Origin: Syntrophomonadaceae bacterium
GTDB lineage: Bacteria; Bacillota; DSM-12270; Thermacetogeniales; Thermacetogeniaceae
Assembly: GCA_012516535.1 (NCBI GenBank)
Contig: JAAYWP010000045.1
Location: 1-47,590, forward strand
Length of the DNA: 47,590 nucleotides
Direction of reading: 5' to 3'
Positions 22,635 through 30,506 of the stretch are shown here, one piece after another. How positions within the stretch are numbered: position 1 is the first letter of the stretch; each line of letters opens with the position of its first letter. The notes under the pieces were generated by a model. The model was given only the letters and a program-made list of their open reading frames with translations, made no database searches and was not told the DNA's origin. The translations under genes and the position numbers were made by a program.

Positions 22635-22902
22635 ACTGTGAAGGTTGTTACTTGCCCTTAACGAAGGAGCAGTTAACGACAGCCGAAGCAAACTCCAAAG
22701 GAAGCAGTCCCCAACTAGGCAGAACGATTACTTAATAGGAATTTCTAGATAAGAGCTGGTAATGACACCCGATTCAAATTTCAAATTCTGGCATCAGACC
22801 TACGGCATCCGACTTCTAAAATAGATGGCGTCATAGGAGCCGGTCAGCTGTCGTCTGCAGATATTATATGGGCAAGTTCAACCTGAACTTAAGCCGCAAG
22901 CA

Positions 22903-22965
22903 GCAGGATATACCGGACTGCAGGGATAAACAGAACGGCAGGATATACCGGACAGCAGGGATAAA
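22903..22965. repeat. Tandem 35-bp repeat, two units
   Basis: GCAGGATATACCGGA followed by GCAGGGATAAA occurs at 22903 and again 35 bp later at 22938, with a 1-bp deletion in the second unit. Each unit ends with the foldback terminus GCAGGGATAAA. Confidence 0.75.
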
Positions 22966-23005
22966 GCTAACAACAGCAATAAACCGAACAATCAGTGGAA
23001 CAGCT

Positions 23006-23737
23006 CTAAGAGCCAACAGCATCTAAAGCCTCTTGGAGAGTGAATTTACCCTCATAGAGCGCTTTCCCGATGATGACCCCTTCTACCCCTAGGGATTCCA
23101 GAGGCCGCAGTCTTCTCAGATCCTCCAGTGTTCCTACCCCACCTGAAGCGATCACATACATCCCGGTTTTTTCCGCCAATTCGGCTGTTGCCTGTATATT
23201 AGGCCCAGTCAGCATTCCATCCTTGCTGGTATCGGTAAACACAAGCCGTCTGCAGCCTAGGTCCCGCATCTGGCAGGCAACATCTAAAAAATGCCTTGAG
23301 GAGATGTCCTGCCATCCCTTGACTGCCACAAAACCATCCCTGGCATCGATCCCCACGATCACCCGTTCCCAGCCAAAAGTTGCACAAGCTTCCTTCACCA
23401 GATCCGGATTGGTGATCGCCACGGTCCCCAGGATCACCCTTTGCACACCGGCAGCAAAGGCTTCCTCGATCTGTTCCAGTGTCCTGATGCCCCCTCCCAA
23501 TTGAACCGGGAGCCCAGCCCTTTTGATGATCTCCCTGACCACAGGCAGCTGCCGCGGCTCACCGGCAAAGGCGCCATCAAGATCTACCAAATGCAGCCAC
23601 TGGGCTCCTGCATTTTTCCAAGAAAGAGCGGTTTTGACCGGGTCCTCATCATAAACAGTCTCTGCATCTGCACGCCCCTGTAGTAAACGGACACATTTGC
23701 CTCTTCTTAGATCAATCGCTGGAAAAATCAGCATCAT
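23006..23737 (-). CDS. hisA: Phosphoribosylformimino-AICAR ribotide isomerase
   Basis: A HisA TIM barrel of about 243 aa, catalysing the Amadori isomerisation ProFAR to PRFAR. It has IFPAIDLRRGKCVRL with the catalytic Asp, HLVDLDGAFAG and QLGGGIRTLEQI, plus VFTDTSKDGMLTGPN with the second catalytic Asp. The ORF track start at 23767 is too long; the ATG at 23737 has CAGGGGG 5 nt upstream. hisB lies upstream across a 226-bp repeat-rich gap where hisH would normally be. Confidence 0.96.
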   Translation of the reverse strand: MMLIFPAIDLRRGKCVRLLQGRADAETVYDEDPVKTALSWKNAGAQWLHLVDLDGAFAGEPRQLPVVREIIKRAGLPVQLGGGIRTLEQIEEAFAAGVQRVILGTVAITNPDLVKEACATFGWERVIVGIDARDGFVAVKGWQDISSRHFLDVACQMRDLGCRRLVFTDTSKDGMLTGPNIQATAELAEKTGMYVIASGGVGTLEDLRRLRPLESLGVEGVIIGKALYEGKFTLQEALDAVGS

Positions 23738-23806
23738 TCTAACCCCCTGAGATACTGCACAAAACATCTACGAACTCCAATCCCCATTAGGTCCGCATCC
23801 ACCCAA

Positions 23807-23830
23807 CGACTAACCACCAACCACCAATGA
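23807..23830 (-). repeat. GTTGGTGGTTAGTC-type repeat
   Basis: CGACTAACCACCAACCACCA (plus strand) lies 70 bp upstream of hisA. It belongs to the same family as the copies at 23917-23963, 36031-36058, 44479-44504 and 45657-45688. Confidence 0.7.
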
Positions 23831-23839
23831 CGCGCCCTC

Positions 23840-23908
23840 CGTCCCCCCTTGTCAAAAAGACCGTCCTTATGCTTTCATTTGTGACAGTAACCCCGTCCCC
23901 TTGTCACA
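23840..23908. repeat. GGGGACGG-type repeat pair
   Basis: On the minus strand TGACAAGGGGACGGGG and TTGACAAGGGGGGACGGAGG flank a GGACGG core. The motif family recurs at 36119-36135 and as a tandem pair at 44990-45033. Such GGGGACGG repeats are common in intergenic DNA of Clostridia. Here they fill the hisB-hisA gap. Confidence 0.6.
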
Positions 23909-23916
23909 CCCCAATC

Positions 23917-23963
23917 AACTAACCACCAGCCACCAACTACTGACGACTAACCACCAACCACCA
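23917..23963 (-). repeat. Heptad-type repeat abutting the hisB stop
   Basis: Read on the minus strand, TGGTGGTTGGTGGTTAGTCG and further GTTGGTGGCTGG units begin directly after the hisB TAA. The same type of sequence directly follows the guaA stop and, on the plus strand, follows gerXC of operon 1. Confidence 0.7.
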
Positions 23964-24551
23964 TTAAAGCTTTCCTTTAGTGGATGGGATCCCTCTTTCC
24001 CGCTCACTGAAGGCAACTGCCTCCCGCAAGGCCCGGGCAAAGCCCTTGAAAAGCACCTCAATAATATGATGGGTGTTATCCCCGCTGAGCAGATGCATGT
24101 GCAGGGTGATCCCTGCATTATTTATTATAGCTCTGAAAAACTCAGGCACCAGTTCCACCGGCAGATCCCCTGCAGCCTGTCCCGGCACTTCTACTTCATA
24201 ACTCAAAAAGGGCCTGCCGCTGAGATCCAAGGCAACAAGCGCCAGGGCTTCATCCATAGGGATCAGAGCACTGCCATACCTATTGATCCCCTTTTTATCG
24301 CCCAGTGCTTTCTGTAGTGCCATCCCCAGACAGATACCGGTATCCTCCACAGTATGATGGGCATCTACATACAGATCTCCAACCGCCTCCACACCCAGAT
24401 CAATTAAGGCATGCCGTGCCAGTAGATGCAGCATATGATCTAGAAACCCAACCCCTGTTTTACCTTCAAAGACACCGCTCCCATCAAGGTTCAGTTTTAA
24501 CTTAACACTGGTTTCAGCTGTTACCCTTTCCACTTGCGCTTCCCGCATCAT
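23964..24551 (-). CDS. hisB: Imidazoleglycerol-phosphate dehydratase
   Basis: A 195-aa monofunctional HisB. The two manganese-binding histidine motifs are DAHHTVEDTG and DNTHHIIEVLFK, and FLDHMLHLLARH is also present. The end STKGKL is typical. It overlaps hisD by 4 bp. Next in transcription would usually come hisH and hisA; here a gap filled with repeats follows before hisA. There is no histidinol-phosphatase domain. Confidence 0.97.
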   Translation of the reverse strand: MMREAQVERVTAETSVKLKLNLDGSGVFEGKTGVGFLDHMLHLLARHALIDLGVEAVGDLYVDAHHTVEDTGICLGMALQKALGDKKGINRYGSALIPMDEALALVALDLSGRPFLSYEVEVPGQAAGDLPVELVPEFFRAIINNAGITLHMHLLSGDNTHHIIEVLFKGFARALREAVAFSERERGIPSTKGKL

Positions 24552-25831
24552 AACCCCTCCAACCTTTTGGAAACTGCCCGGGCATGGGCATCTAATCCCT
24601 CTTCCTCAGCCAACCTGACGATATGGGGACCCCATTTTTTCAGGGCATCTTTAGTTGTATAGATCACACTGGTGCGCTTCAAGAAATCCTCCACACTCAA
24701 CGGTGAAAAGAATCTTGCCGTCCCCCCTGTAGGCAGAACATGGTTTGGCCCTGCCAGATAATCTCCTACCGGCTCTGAGGCATAAGCACCGAGAAAAACC
24801 GCACCTGCGTTTTTGATCTGTCCAAGCAAGGAAAAGGGATCCTCCACATAAAGCTCCAGGTGTTCAGCTGCCAGTTCATTGGCCAAGTCTACAGCATCCT
24901 GTAAGTCGTCCACCACCACTGCTGCGCCGCAGTTGTCCAGTGCACTGGTTGCGATCTCTTTCCTGGGCAGTACTGCCAGCTGTTTCTCCACTTCCTCCTG
25001 CACCCTCTCCGCCAATACCCTGTCAGGTGTTACCAGTACAGCCGCAGCCCTGGTATCATGCTCTGCCTGGGACAGCAGGTCAGCAGCCACCAACTCCGGG
25101 TCCGCAGAGCTATCTGCCACAATCACGATCTCACTGGGCCCTGCCAGCATATCGATATCCACCAGTCCGAAAACCAACCTCTTGGCAACAGTGACATAGA
25201 TGTTTCCCGGCCCAACAATCTTATCCACCTTAGGGATCGATTCTGTCCCATAGGCCAGGGCAGCGATAGCCTGTACACCCCCAACCTTGAATATTTTCGT
25301 CACCCCTGCCTCAGCAGCAGCAACCAAAACAAGAGGGAGTATTGTACCATCACTTCTAGGTGGTGTCACCATAATGATCTCCTTTACCCCAGCCACCTTA
25401 GCAGGCAGGGCATTCATTAAAACAGAAGAGGGATAAGCAGCGGTACCGCCGGGAACATAGATACCGGCTCGATCCAGCGGCCGATACAACTGGCCAAGCA
25501 CCTCTCCGTTCTCACCGGGATGAAACCAGGACTGGAAGTGCTGCCTTTGGTGAAAATCCTCAATGCGGTCCCTGGCCAGGCGCAGAGATTCCAGCAGTTC
25601 AGGGGACACCTTTTGATATGCTTTCTCTATCTCTGCCTCTGTAACCTGTAATTGTTCAGCTGTAAGATCAGCATGATCAAATTTTTTTGTAGCAGCCAGG
25701 ACACCGGCATCCCCCTGCTCCCGAACCTGTTGGATAATCTCCCGTACTCCGGCCTCTAGCTCTTCACCCCGGTGCTCCCGGGCTCTCAGTTGAGAAACCA
25801 GTTCATCTTTATGAGATACCACCTTCAACAT
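24548..25831 (-). CDS. hisD: Histidinol dehydrogenase
   Basis: A 427-aa zinc enzyme oxidising histidinol to histidine with two NAD. It has GGTAAYPSSVLMNALPAKVA, VDKIVGPGNIYVT, DMLAGPSEI, SQAEHD with the zinc-ligand Gln and His, and GDYLAGPNHVLPT. It is followed by hisB with a 4-bp overlap, so no hisC lies between them as in many his operons. Confidence 0.97.
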   Translation of the reverse strand: MLKVVSHKDELVSQLRAREHRGEELEAGVREIIQQVREQGDAGVLAATKKFDHADLTAEQLQVTEAEIEKAYQKVSPELLESLRLARDRIEDFHQRQHFQSWFHPGENGEVLGQLYRPLDRAGIYVPGGTAAYPSSVLMNALPAKVAGVKEIIMVTPPRSDGTILPLVLVAAAEAGVTKIFKVGGVQAIAALAYGTESIPKVDKIVGPGNIYVTVAKRLVFGLVDIDMLAGPSEIVIVADSSADPELVAADLLSQAEHDTRAAAVLVTPDRVLAERVQEEVEKQLAVLPRKEIATSALDNCGAAVVVDDLQDAVDLANELAAEHLELYVEDPFSLLGQIKNAGAVFLGAYASEPVGDYLAGPNHVLPTGGTARFFSPLSVEDFLKRTSVIYTTKDALKKWGPHIVRLAEEEGLDAHARAVSKRLEGL

Positions 25832-25870
25832 ATCAGTGTCCTCCTTTTATCAAGTGACATCTCTTAGGAA

Positions 25871-26554
25871 CTAACCCTTCCCTGATGATGCAGGTAAATG
25901 CACTTTTTTGATGGCATCAATCAATGAAACCAATAGGTGATGCTTAACCCTGTAGGATACTCTGTTGGCAACCAACCTGGCGGTGGCCCCTGTGATCTGT
26001 TCTATTGCTACCAGCCTATTTTCCCGCAGTGTTCTGCCGGTTGAAACCAAATCGATGATCACCTCAGCTAACCCTACCAGAGGCGCCAGTTCAATATTAC
26101 CGGAAAGTTTGATAACCTCACCCGGCAGATTGCGGCTGCGCAGATAAGACTCCGCAACCTTTGGGAATTTTGTTGCCACCCGCAGCCGCCCAAAACGGGA
26201 CAGATAGGCGGATAGCCCACCCCGGTACAGCTCAAGTTTGGATGCCGGAACAGCTACCACAAATTTACACTCGCCAAACCCCAGATCCATCAGCTCACAG
26301 ATATCCTTACCCTGCTCAAGGATCACATCCTTCCCTGCAACACCCAGGTCAGCAGCACCATACTCCACAAAGGTGGGAACATCAGCAGCACGGCAGATAA
26401 GATAGCGTATCCCGCTCTCCGGATCACTATAAACCAGGCGGCGTCCGTCCCCCTCCAGATCAATTGCCATCAATCCGGCATCCTTTAAAACCTTCTCTAC
26501 AAGGGGTAGCAGACGACCCTTGGGCAGTGCGAAAGTTATCACTTCTTTATTCAT
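25871..26554 (-). CDS. hisG: ATP phosphoribosyltransferase, short form
   Basis: A 227-aa catalytic subunit for the first step of histidine synthesis, joining ATP and PRPP. It has TFALPKGRLLP at the N-terminus and IIDLVSTGRTLREN with the PRPP loop. It lacks the C-terminal histidine-binding domain of long HisG, so it needs HisZ, encoded 5 nt upstream. Feedback inhibition by histidine then acts through the HisGZ complex, as known for this family. Confidence 0.96.
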   Translation of the reverse strand: MNKEVITFALPKGRLLPLVEKVLKDAGLMAIDLEGDGRRLVYSDPESGIRYLICRAADVPTFVEYGAADLGVAGKDVILEQGKDICELMDLGFGECKFVVAVPASKLELYRGGLSAYLSRFGRLRVATKFPKVAESYLRSRNLPGEVIKLSGNIELAPLVGLAEVIIDLVSTGRTLRENRLVAIEQITGATARLVANRVSYRVKHHLLVSLIDAIKKVHLPASSGKG

Positions 26555-26559
26555 TTACC

Positions 26560-27750
26560 TCACTCCACTTTCTCATAGTTATCCATAACCAGTATGTGAG
26601 GTATCCCCTTCCGGGAGGCATAGGCTATAGCCTCCCGCCTAGGCCGTTCTGTGAGATCAACCTCTACAATAAAACCTTCCTGTCTCAATTCCCTTGCTTT
26701 TTTCACTACCTCACCCATATCAGAGCCAGTAATAAAATAATCAGGGGTTTGGTCATCACAGGAAAGGGATTGCTTATCCAGTGCATCCAGAATACGATCT
26801 ATGGTTAAGGCAAAACCAGTGGCTGGACAGGGGAAACCGAATTTAGCCAATAGCTCATCATACCTCCCCCCACCACAGACGGGGTAGCCCACCCCCTGGA
26901 CATAACACTCAAACACCAACCCTGTATAATAGCCCAATCCCCGCAAAAGAGTCAGATCGATGCACACCTGATCTCGAAAACCATAGTAAGACAGAACCTT
27001 CCACACATGGCGCAGGCTTTTTAACCCCTGCTGTGCAGCTTCATCCTTGATCAGTCCATCCATTTCCTGGAGTATCTCAATACCGCCGTGCAGATAGGGC
27101 AGTGAAGCAAGAGCCTTTTTATACTTCCCTGTTAGCTGTGAACCCTCTACCAGCTTATCCCAGGTTACAAGATCTTTCCTGCTCAAAGCCATCTTCGCCT
27201 GTTCCTGTTCCGCAGCTGAAAAACCAGCCCCTTTTAAGATACCGCTCAGCACATCAACATGTCCCACTGTAATGGTGAAATCGCCAACACCAGCCATTTT
27301 CATGGATTCTGCAGCCAAGCTGATCACTTCTGCATCAGCATCTGGCCCTGCAGCACCTATCAACTCTACACCTGCCTGATAAAACTCACGCTGACGCCCG
27401 GCATGGTTTTCCCTGCGAAAGATATTGGCTGTGTAACAAAAGCGAAGAGGGAGCTCCTGATCCCTCAGCCGGGCACTGACCAAGCGGGCAATGGGAGTAG
27501 TCATATCTGGCCTTAAAACAGTGATCTGCCCGTTTTCATCGATAAACCTGTAAAGTTGATTGTGCAGCATATCATCCAATGCAGGTGCCAGCACCTCATA
27601 ATATTCGAAGGTTGGAGTAACCACCTCCTGGTAGCCCCAGGACCTGATCAGCCTCAATAATTTATTTTCCAGTTTCCGCTTGCGGCGCGCCTCAGCAGGA
27701 AGGAGATCCCGCACCCCTCCCGGCATCAAAACTGTTCCTGAATTATCCAT
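26560..27750 (-). CDS. hisZ: ATP phosphoribosyltransferase regulatory subunit
   Basis: A 396-aa HisZ, a histidyl-tRNA-synthetase paralogue without the anticodon-binding domain. It has GVRDLLPAEARRKRKLENKL, the HisRS-like LRPDMTTPIARLV and an R-G-L-G-Y-Y-T-G motif, and gives histidine-sensitive regulation to short HisG. It is the first gene of the his operon. No T-box or strong promoter was recognised in the 85 bp before it. Confidence 0.95.
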   Translation of the reverse strand: MDNSGTVLMPGGVRDLLPAEARRKRKLENKLLRLIRSWGYQEVVTPTFEYYEVLAPALDDMLHNQLYRFIDENGQITVLRPDMTTPIARLVSARLRDQELPLRFCYTANIFRRENHAGRQREFYQAGVELIGAAGPDADAEVISLAAESMKMAGVGDFTITVGHVDVLSGILKGAGFSAAEQEQAKMALSRKDLVTWDKLVEGSQLTGKYKKALASLPYLHGGIEILQEMDGLIKDEAAQQGLKSLRHVWKVLSYYGFRDQVCIDLTLLRGLGYYTGLVFECYVQGVGYPVCGGGRYDELLAKFGFPCPATGFALTIDRILDALDKQSLSCDDQTPDYFITGSDMGEVVKKARELRQEGFIVEVDLTERPRREAIAYASRKGIPHILVMDNYEKVE

Positions 27751-27837
27751 CTATCTTCCCTGCTTTCATACTACTGATTTATATCAATTAATAATATCAT
27801 AAAATTTGTAATTAGGGCCACCTATTTCTTTTTTCTT

Positions 27838-27865
27838 AAAAAAAAAGCAGCAGCAACTGCTGCTT
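27838..27865 (-). terminator. Intrinsic terminator of germination operon 2
   Basis: On the minus strand AGCAGCAG-TTG-CTGCTGCT forms an 8-bp hairpin followed by nine T residues. It lies about 35 bp after the stop of the gerXC pseudogene and upstream of hisZ, so it insulates the his operon. Confidence 0.88.
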
Positions 27866-27898
27866 ATAAGTTAAGTCATATTATAACTATAGCAAAAA

Positions 27899-29140
27899 TT
27901 AATGTCCTTTGATAGGAAGAGGGTCCAATATCAAGCCTGTTCGTGTTATTTCACAAGTGACTTTCACATCAACGGCAACATGGGGCAGCCAGGCATCCCT
28001 CCAGTCATCCTTTACCTTTTCCCAGACCTCCGGGTATTCCCGGTAAAGCCTGTCACCCAAACCGAGAAAATCGCTTTTCAGTTCCCGGGACCGCCTGATC
28101 GCTGCCTCAACATCCCTTTTGATGGCTTTTTCCTTTTCCCGTTCCAGCAGTTCTAATGCTTCAGCCTCGCCGACCGCGAGCCCTGTTTTTTCCACACATC
28201 ATATATACCCTTCATCAATTATTTCGATACGAAAAGATATATTATCTTCAGTGATCACCGGCTCGATGCGAGAACTCCCACTTGTTGTAACAAGTGATGC
28301 CCATAACCCTTCAGAGGGGGTGGGTACTGTATAAATGCCGCCATCTATCTTGCCTTTAACCCAGCGCGCCCCTCTAGTCTCACTTGGCCCCAAATACCCC
28401 ACCAATTTGTCTCCTCTAAACACACCGGAACCTTCGAACACCAACTGGTTGTTTTCTGTAGACCCGGTTTCACTTTGACCTGCCTTATTCTCCTGCATAG
28501 GCTTAACCCTGACAGCAGCTACAATCGCATCTTTTCCCTCTTCATTCATATCAGTTAAAAAATCACCCAGTACAACAGGATAGTAAGTAGGGGCGTATTT
28601 ATGAGATACTTCCATTTGCATTTTAACCGCCTGCCCGGGTACCTTTTCCTGGACCGGTGCCCCTTTTAATAATACATCCTGGGCGTTGCCGTGGGCTACT
28701 ACCATCCAGATGGAACGGCGCATCTCCCAGTGGCGGACAAAAAAATCAGCCACATGGGCTACCCCCTCCCTCCCCAGATCCTCTCCTAAAACAATGGCAT
28801 TTAACTGTTTAAAACGCACTATACGGGGACTTTCCTCAGATATTTTGGCCAGAGCAAGAGGTATACTCCTCGCTTTAACGCTTAACACAATAAACGGCTT
28901 GTCACCACCACCTCCACCACCACCCCCTCCTCCCCCGCCCTGGGCTAAGACATCAGGGTTGACAAATTGAAAGGAAACCAGCAGTTCTTGTGGGCCTGCA
29001 GCATCTACCCCCACCATAGAGATAAATGCCATTCTCTCTATTTCTACCCTGCTCCAACAGCCGGATAGATTAACTGATAAAAATATTAAGATAAGGGCAA
29101 ACAGTATCGGAACTTTCAATCTAGCAACTGTAAGCTTCAT
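27899..29140 (-). pseudogene. Spore germination lipoprotein subunit C, operon 2, interrupted by in-frame TGA
   Basis: A GerXC-type gene read as two ORFs, 28199-29140 (313 aa) and 27899-28195 (98 aa), which are in the same frame and separated only by TGA (28199-28201) and one Cys codon. The first part has a signal peptide with lipobox NLSGC (Cys28) and then WSRVEIERMAF. The second has the family tail LGLGDRLYREYPEVWEKV. The alignment with the intact GerXC of operon 1 is continuous across the stop, which falls at a variable position. A run of 12 Gly (about residues 67-78) sits where the paralogue has a glycine-rich loop. A nonsense mutation or a sequencing error is likely. Confidence 0.85.
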
Positions 29141-30246
29141 TGTGTTTCGCCTCCCTTTTTGTCATTTCTCCTGAATGAAGATGCAATATAAAGAAAGAGT
29201 GTTGTTCCTGTCATGACCGTAACCGCAACCAATGGATAATAGCGGGATAAATAAAACCTGACATGGTTGGTATCCTCCCATCCGATAACGGACAGAACAA
29301 CCAGAATAAAGGCATAAGGCAAAACCAGCGGCCTATAATCTTTCAGCTTAAATACCTCAGCAAGAATCAGCACTGACACATAGTAAAATGCCATGATCTT
29401 AAGACTGACGGACGACACCCAGAGCCCAACCACCAGGGATTCAATGCGCTCTACAAAAGCTCCCAGGCTCACTGTTTTTGCCAATTCAAAGGTGGGGAAT
29501 AACATCCGGGAGGTTTCCTGAGCGCCGAACAATGAAATCAGACCTACTACATCAATCGATATAACAGCTAAAAGTATTAATGAAACAGGCAGTACTATTC
29601 TCCTGGCATCCTTCGGATTCCGCAGAGATGGGATAAGCATCAATAAAAACGATCCTTCAGCATAAAAAGAAGCAAGGATCAAACTGCCCCAAAGTATACC
29701 GGAGAAAGAATGAGTTAAATAAGGTTTCAACTGCTCAAAATCCATTTCAGGAGCAGCCAGCGCAAAAATAATAAGGCCGGCTAACATAAACAGAGGAAAA
29801 ATTATTTCATTGACCCGGGAAAACACCTCCAATCCCAGGTAAACCCCATATGCTACAAGAATAACCAGCAGTATATTCAGTACAGAAAATGGCGTATCAG
29901 GTATGGTTTCAGTAATCAACAGCACACTGAATGCCCGGACCAGATAGGCATTAACATGCAAAAAGAAGAGAGCGAAAATGATGCACACTGCCCGCCCAAA
30001 CCAGGGGCCAAGCAGATCGATGCTGTATTCCACCAAATTTTTTTCCGGGAAGCGCAGCCCTAGGGAAACAACAAAAAGACCTATTAAATAACCTAGAAGC
30101 CCGGCAATCAATACAGAAAGCCAGGCATCCTGGCCCGCCTCTTTGGTCAGAAGTGCGGGAGTAATCAGCACCATACTGGCAAGAATAGAATTGGAAACCA
30201 ATAACAGAGCCTGCCAATTGGATATTTTGCCCTGTTCAATAGCCAT
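29137..30246 (-). CDS. Spore germination receptor subunit B (endospore permease), operon 2
   Basis: A 369-aa hydrophobic protein with about ten membrane segments, homologous to the B subunit of operon 1 (GVYLGLEVFSRVNE compared with GVYLGIEVIARQNE). It has the usual start ISNWQALLLVSNSILASMV. It overlaps the C gene by 4 bp and follows a small two-segment membrane protein, so operon 2 has the order A-D-B-C. Confidence 0.92.
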   Translation of the reverse strand: MAIEQGKISNWQALLLVSNSILASMVLITPALLTKEAGQDAWLSVLIAGLLGYLIGLFVVSLGLRFPEKNLVEYSIDLLGPWFGRAVCIIFALFFLHVNAYLVRAFSVLLITETIPDTPFSVLNILLVILVAYGVYLGLEVFSRVNEIIFPLFMLAGLIIFALAAPEMDFEQLKPYLTHSFSGILWGSLILASFYAEGSFLLMLIPSLRNPKDARRIVLPVSLILLAVISIDVVGLISLFGAQETSRMLFPTFELAKTVSLGAFVERIESLVVGLWVSSVSLKIMAFYYVSVLILAEVFKLKDYRPLVLPYAFILVVLSVIGWEDTNHVRFYLSRYYPLVAVTVMTGTTLFLYIASSFRRNDKKGGETQ

Positions 30247-30275
30247 TTTTTGCCTCCATTATTATTAAATTATTA

Positions 30276-30506
30276 CTACCCTGGATAGAGCAATCTTACC
30301 AGGGGGCCGAAAATAAATTCTATAGCATTGGTAGGGTTTGGAAGCGGAATATTTAAGACCAATGCCAGTGCCATAATAAGACCAATCAGCAGAAAACAAC
30401 TGAAAACCATGAGTTCTCTTTTTTGCTGCAGTTTAGGTACTTCATAATAAGCCACCCCTGCACCGAGCAGCAAAACCAATAATACCTTCAAAAACATTGT
30501 TCTCAC
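30276..30506 (-). CDS. Small two-helix membrane protein, candidate germination receptor D subunit
   Basis: A 76-aa protein with two hydrophobic segments (about 4-20 and 33-52) joined by a polar loop YEVPKLQQKRE. It overlaps the upstream gerXA by 4 bp and precedes gerXB by 29 bp, so it is translationally coupled into the receptor operon. Some Bacillus and Clostridia ger operons encode similar small D proteins that modulate receptor response. No such gene is in operon 1. Assignment rests on position, size and topology rather than on a conserved motif. Confidence 0.7.
   Translation of the reverse strand: MRTMFLKVLLVLLLGAGVAYYEVPKLQQKRELMVFSCFLLIGLIMALALVLNIPLPNPTNAIEFIFGPLVRLLYPG

Larger units (their letters stand above)
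22568..22965 (-). repeat. Foldback (MITE-like) element, copy A
   Basis: Copy A lies inverted relative to copies B and C on the plus strand. Read on the minus strand it has the arms TCAGGTTGAACTTGCCC and AGGGCAAGTAACAACCTT, the inner arms GACGACAGCTGAC and GCTGTCGTTAAC, and an interior of 78 bp (22760-22837) that matches copy C at 74 of 78 positions. The ends carry short tandem arrays. It lies inside the his operon between hisA and hisF. Confidence 0.8.
22500..23005. other. 506-bp repeat-filled gap between hisA and hisF
   Basis: No credible coding sequence. The plus ORF of 202 aa running into it is a shadow of hisF. Nearly all of the gap is foldback element copy A (22568-22965) with tandem repeats at both of its ends. 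No terminator with a T run was recognised, so hisF may still be transcribed from the upstream genes. Confidence 0.7.

Noticed and set aside
22033-22641. 202-aa plus-strand ORF over hisF
   Set aside because: It is the shadow of hisF plus part of the repeat gap and has no protein-like features. The same holds for the long plus-strand ORFs over ligA (17099-17767), gerXA of operon 2 (31229-31762) and hisA (23070-23504).
27751-27837. T-box or purine riboswitch ahead of the his or pur operons
   Set aside because: The leaders before hisZ, purE, purS and hpt are too short or repeat-filled, and no conserved T-box or purine-aptamer sequence was recognised.
28199-28260. Selenocysteine reading of the TGA in gerXC of operon 2
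   Set aside because: A 5-bp CTCGC/GCGAG hairpin with loop GGTCG lies about 20 nt after the TGA, but it is short and not at the usual spacing. The codon falls at a variable site of a lipoprotein family with no selenoprotein members that I know of.
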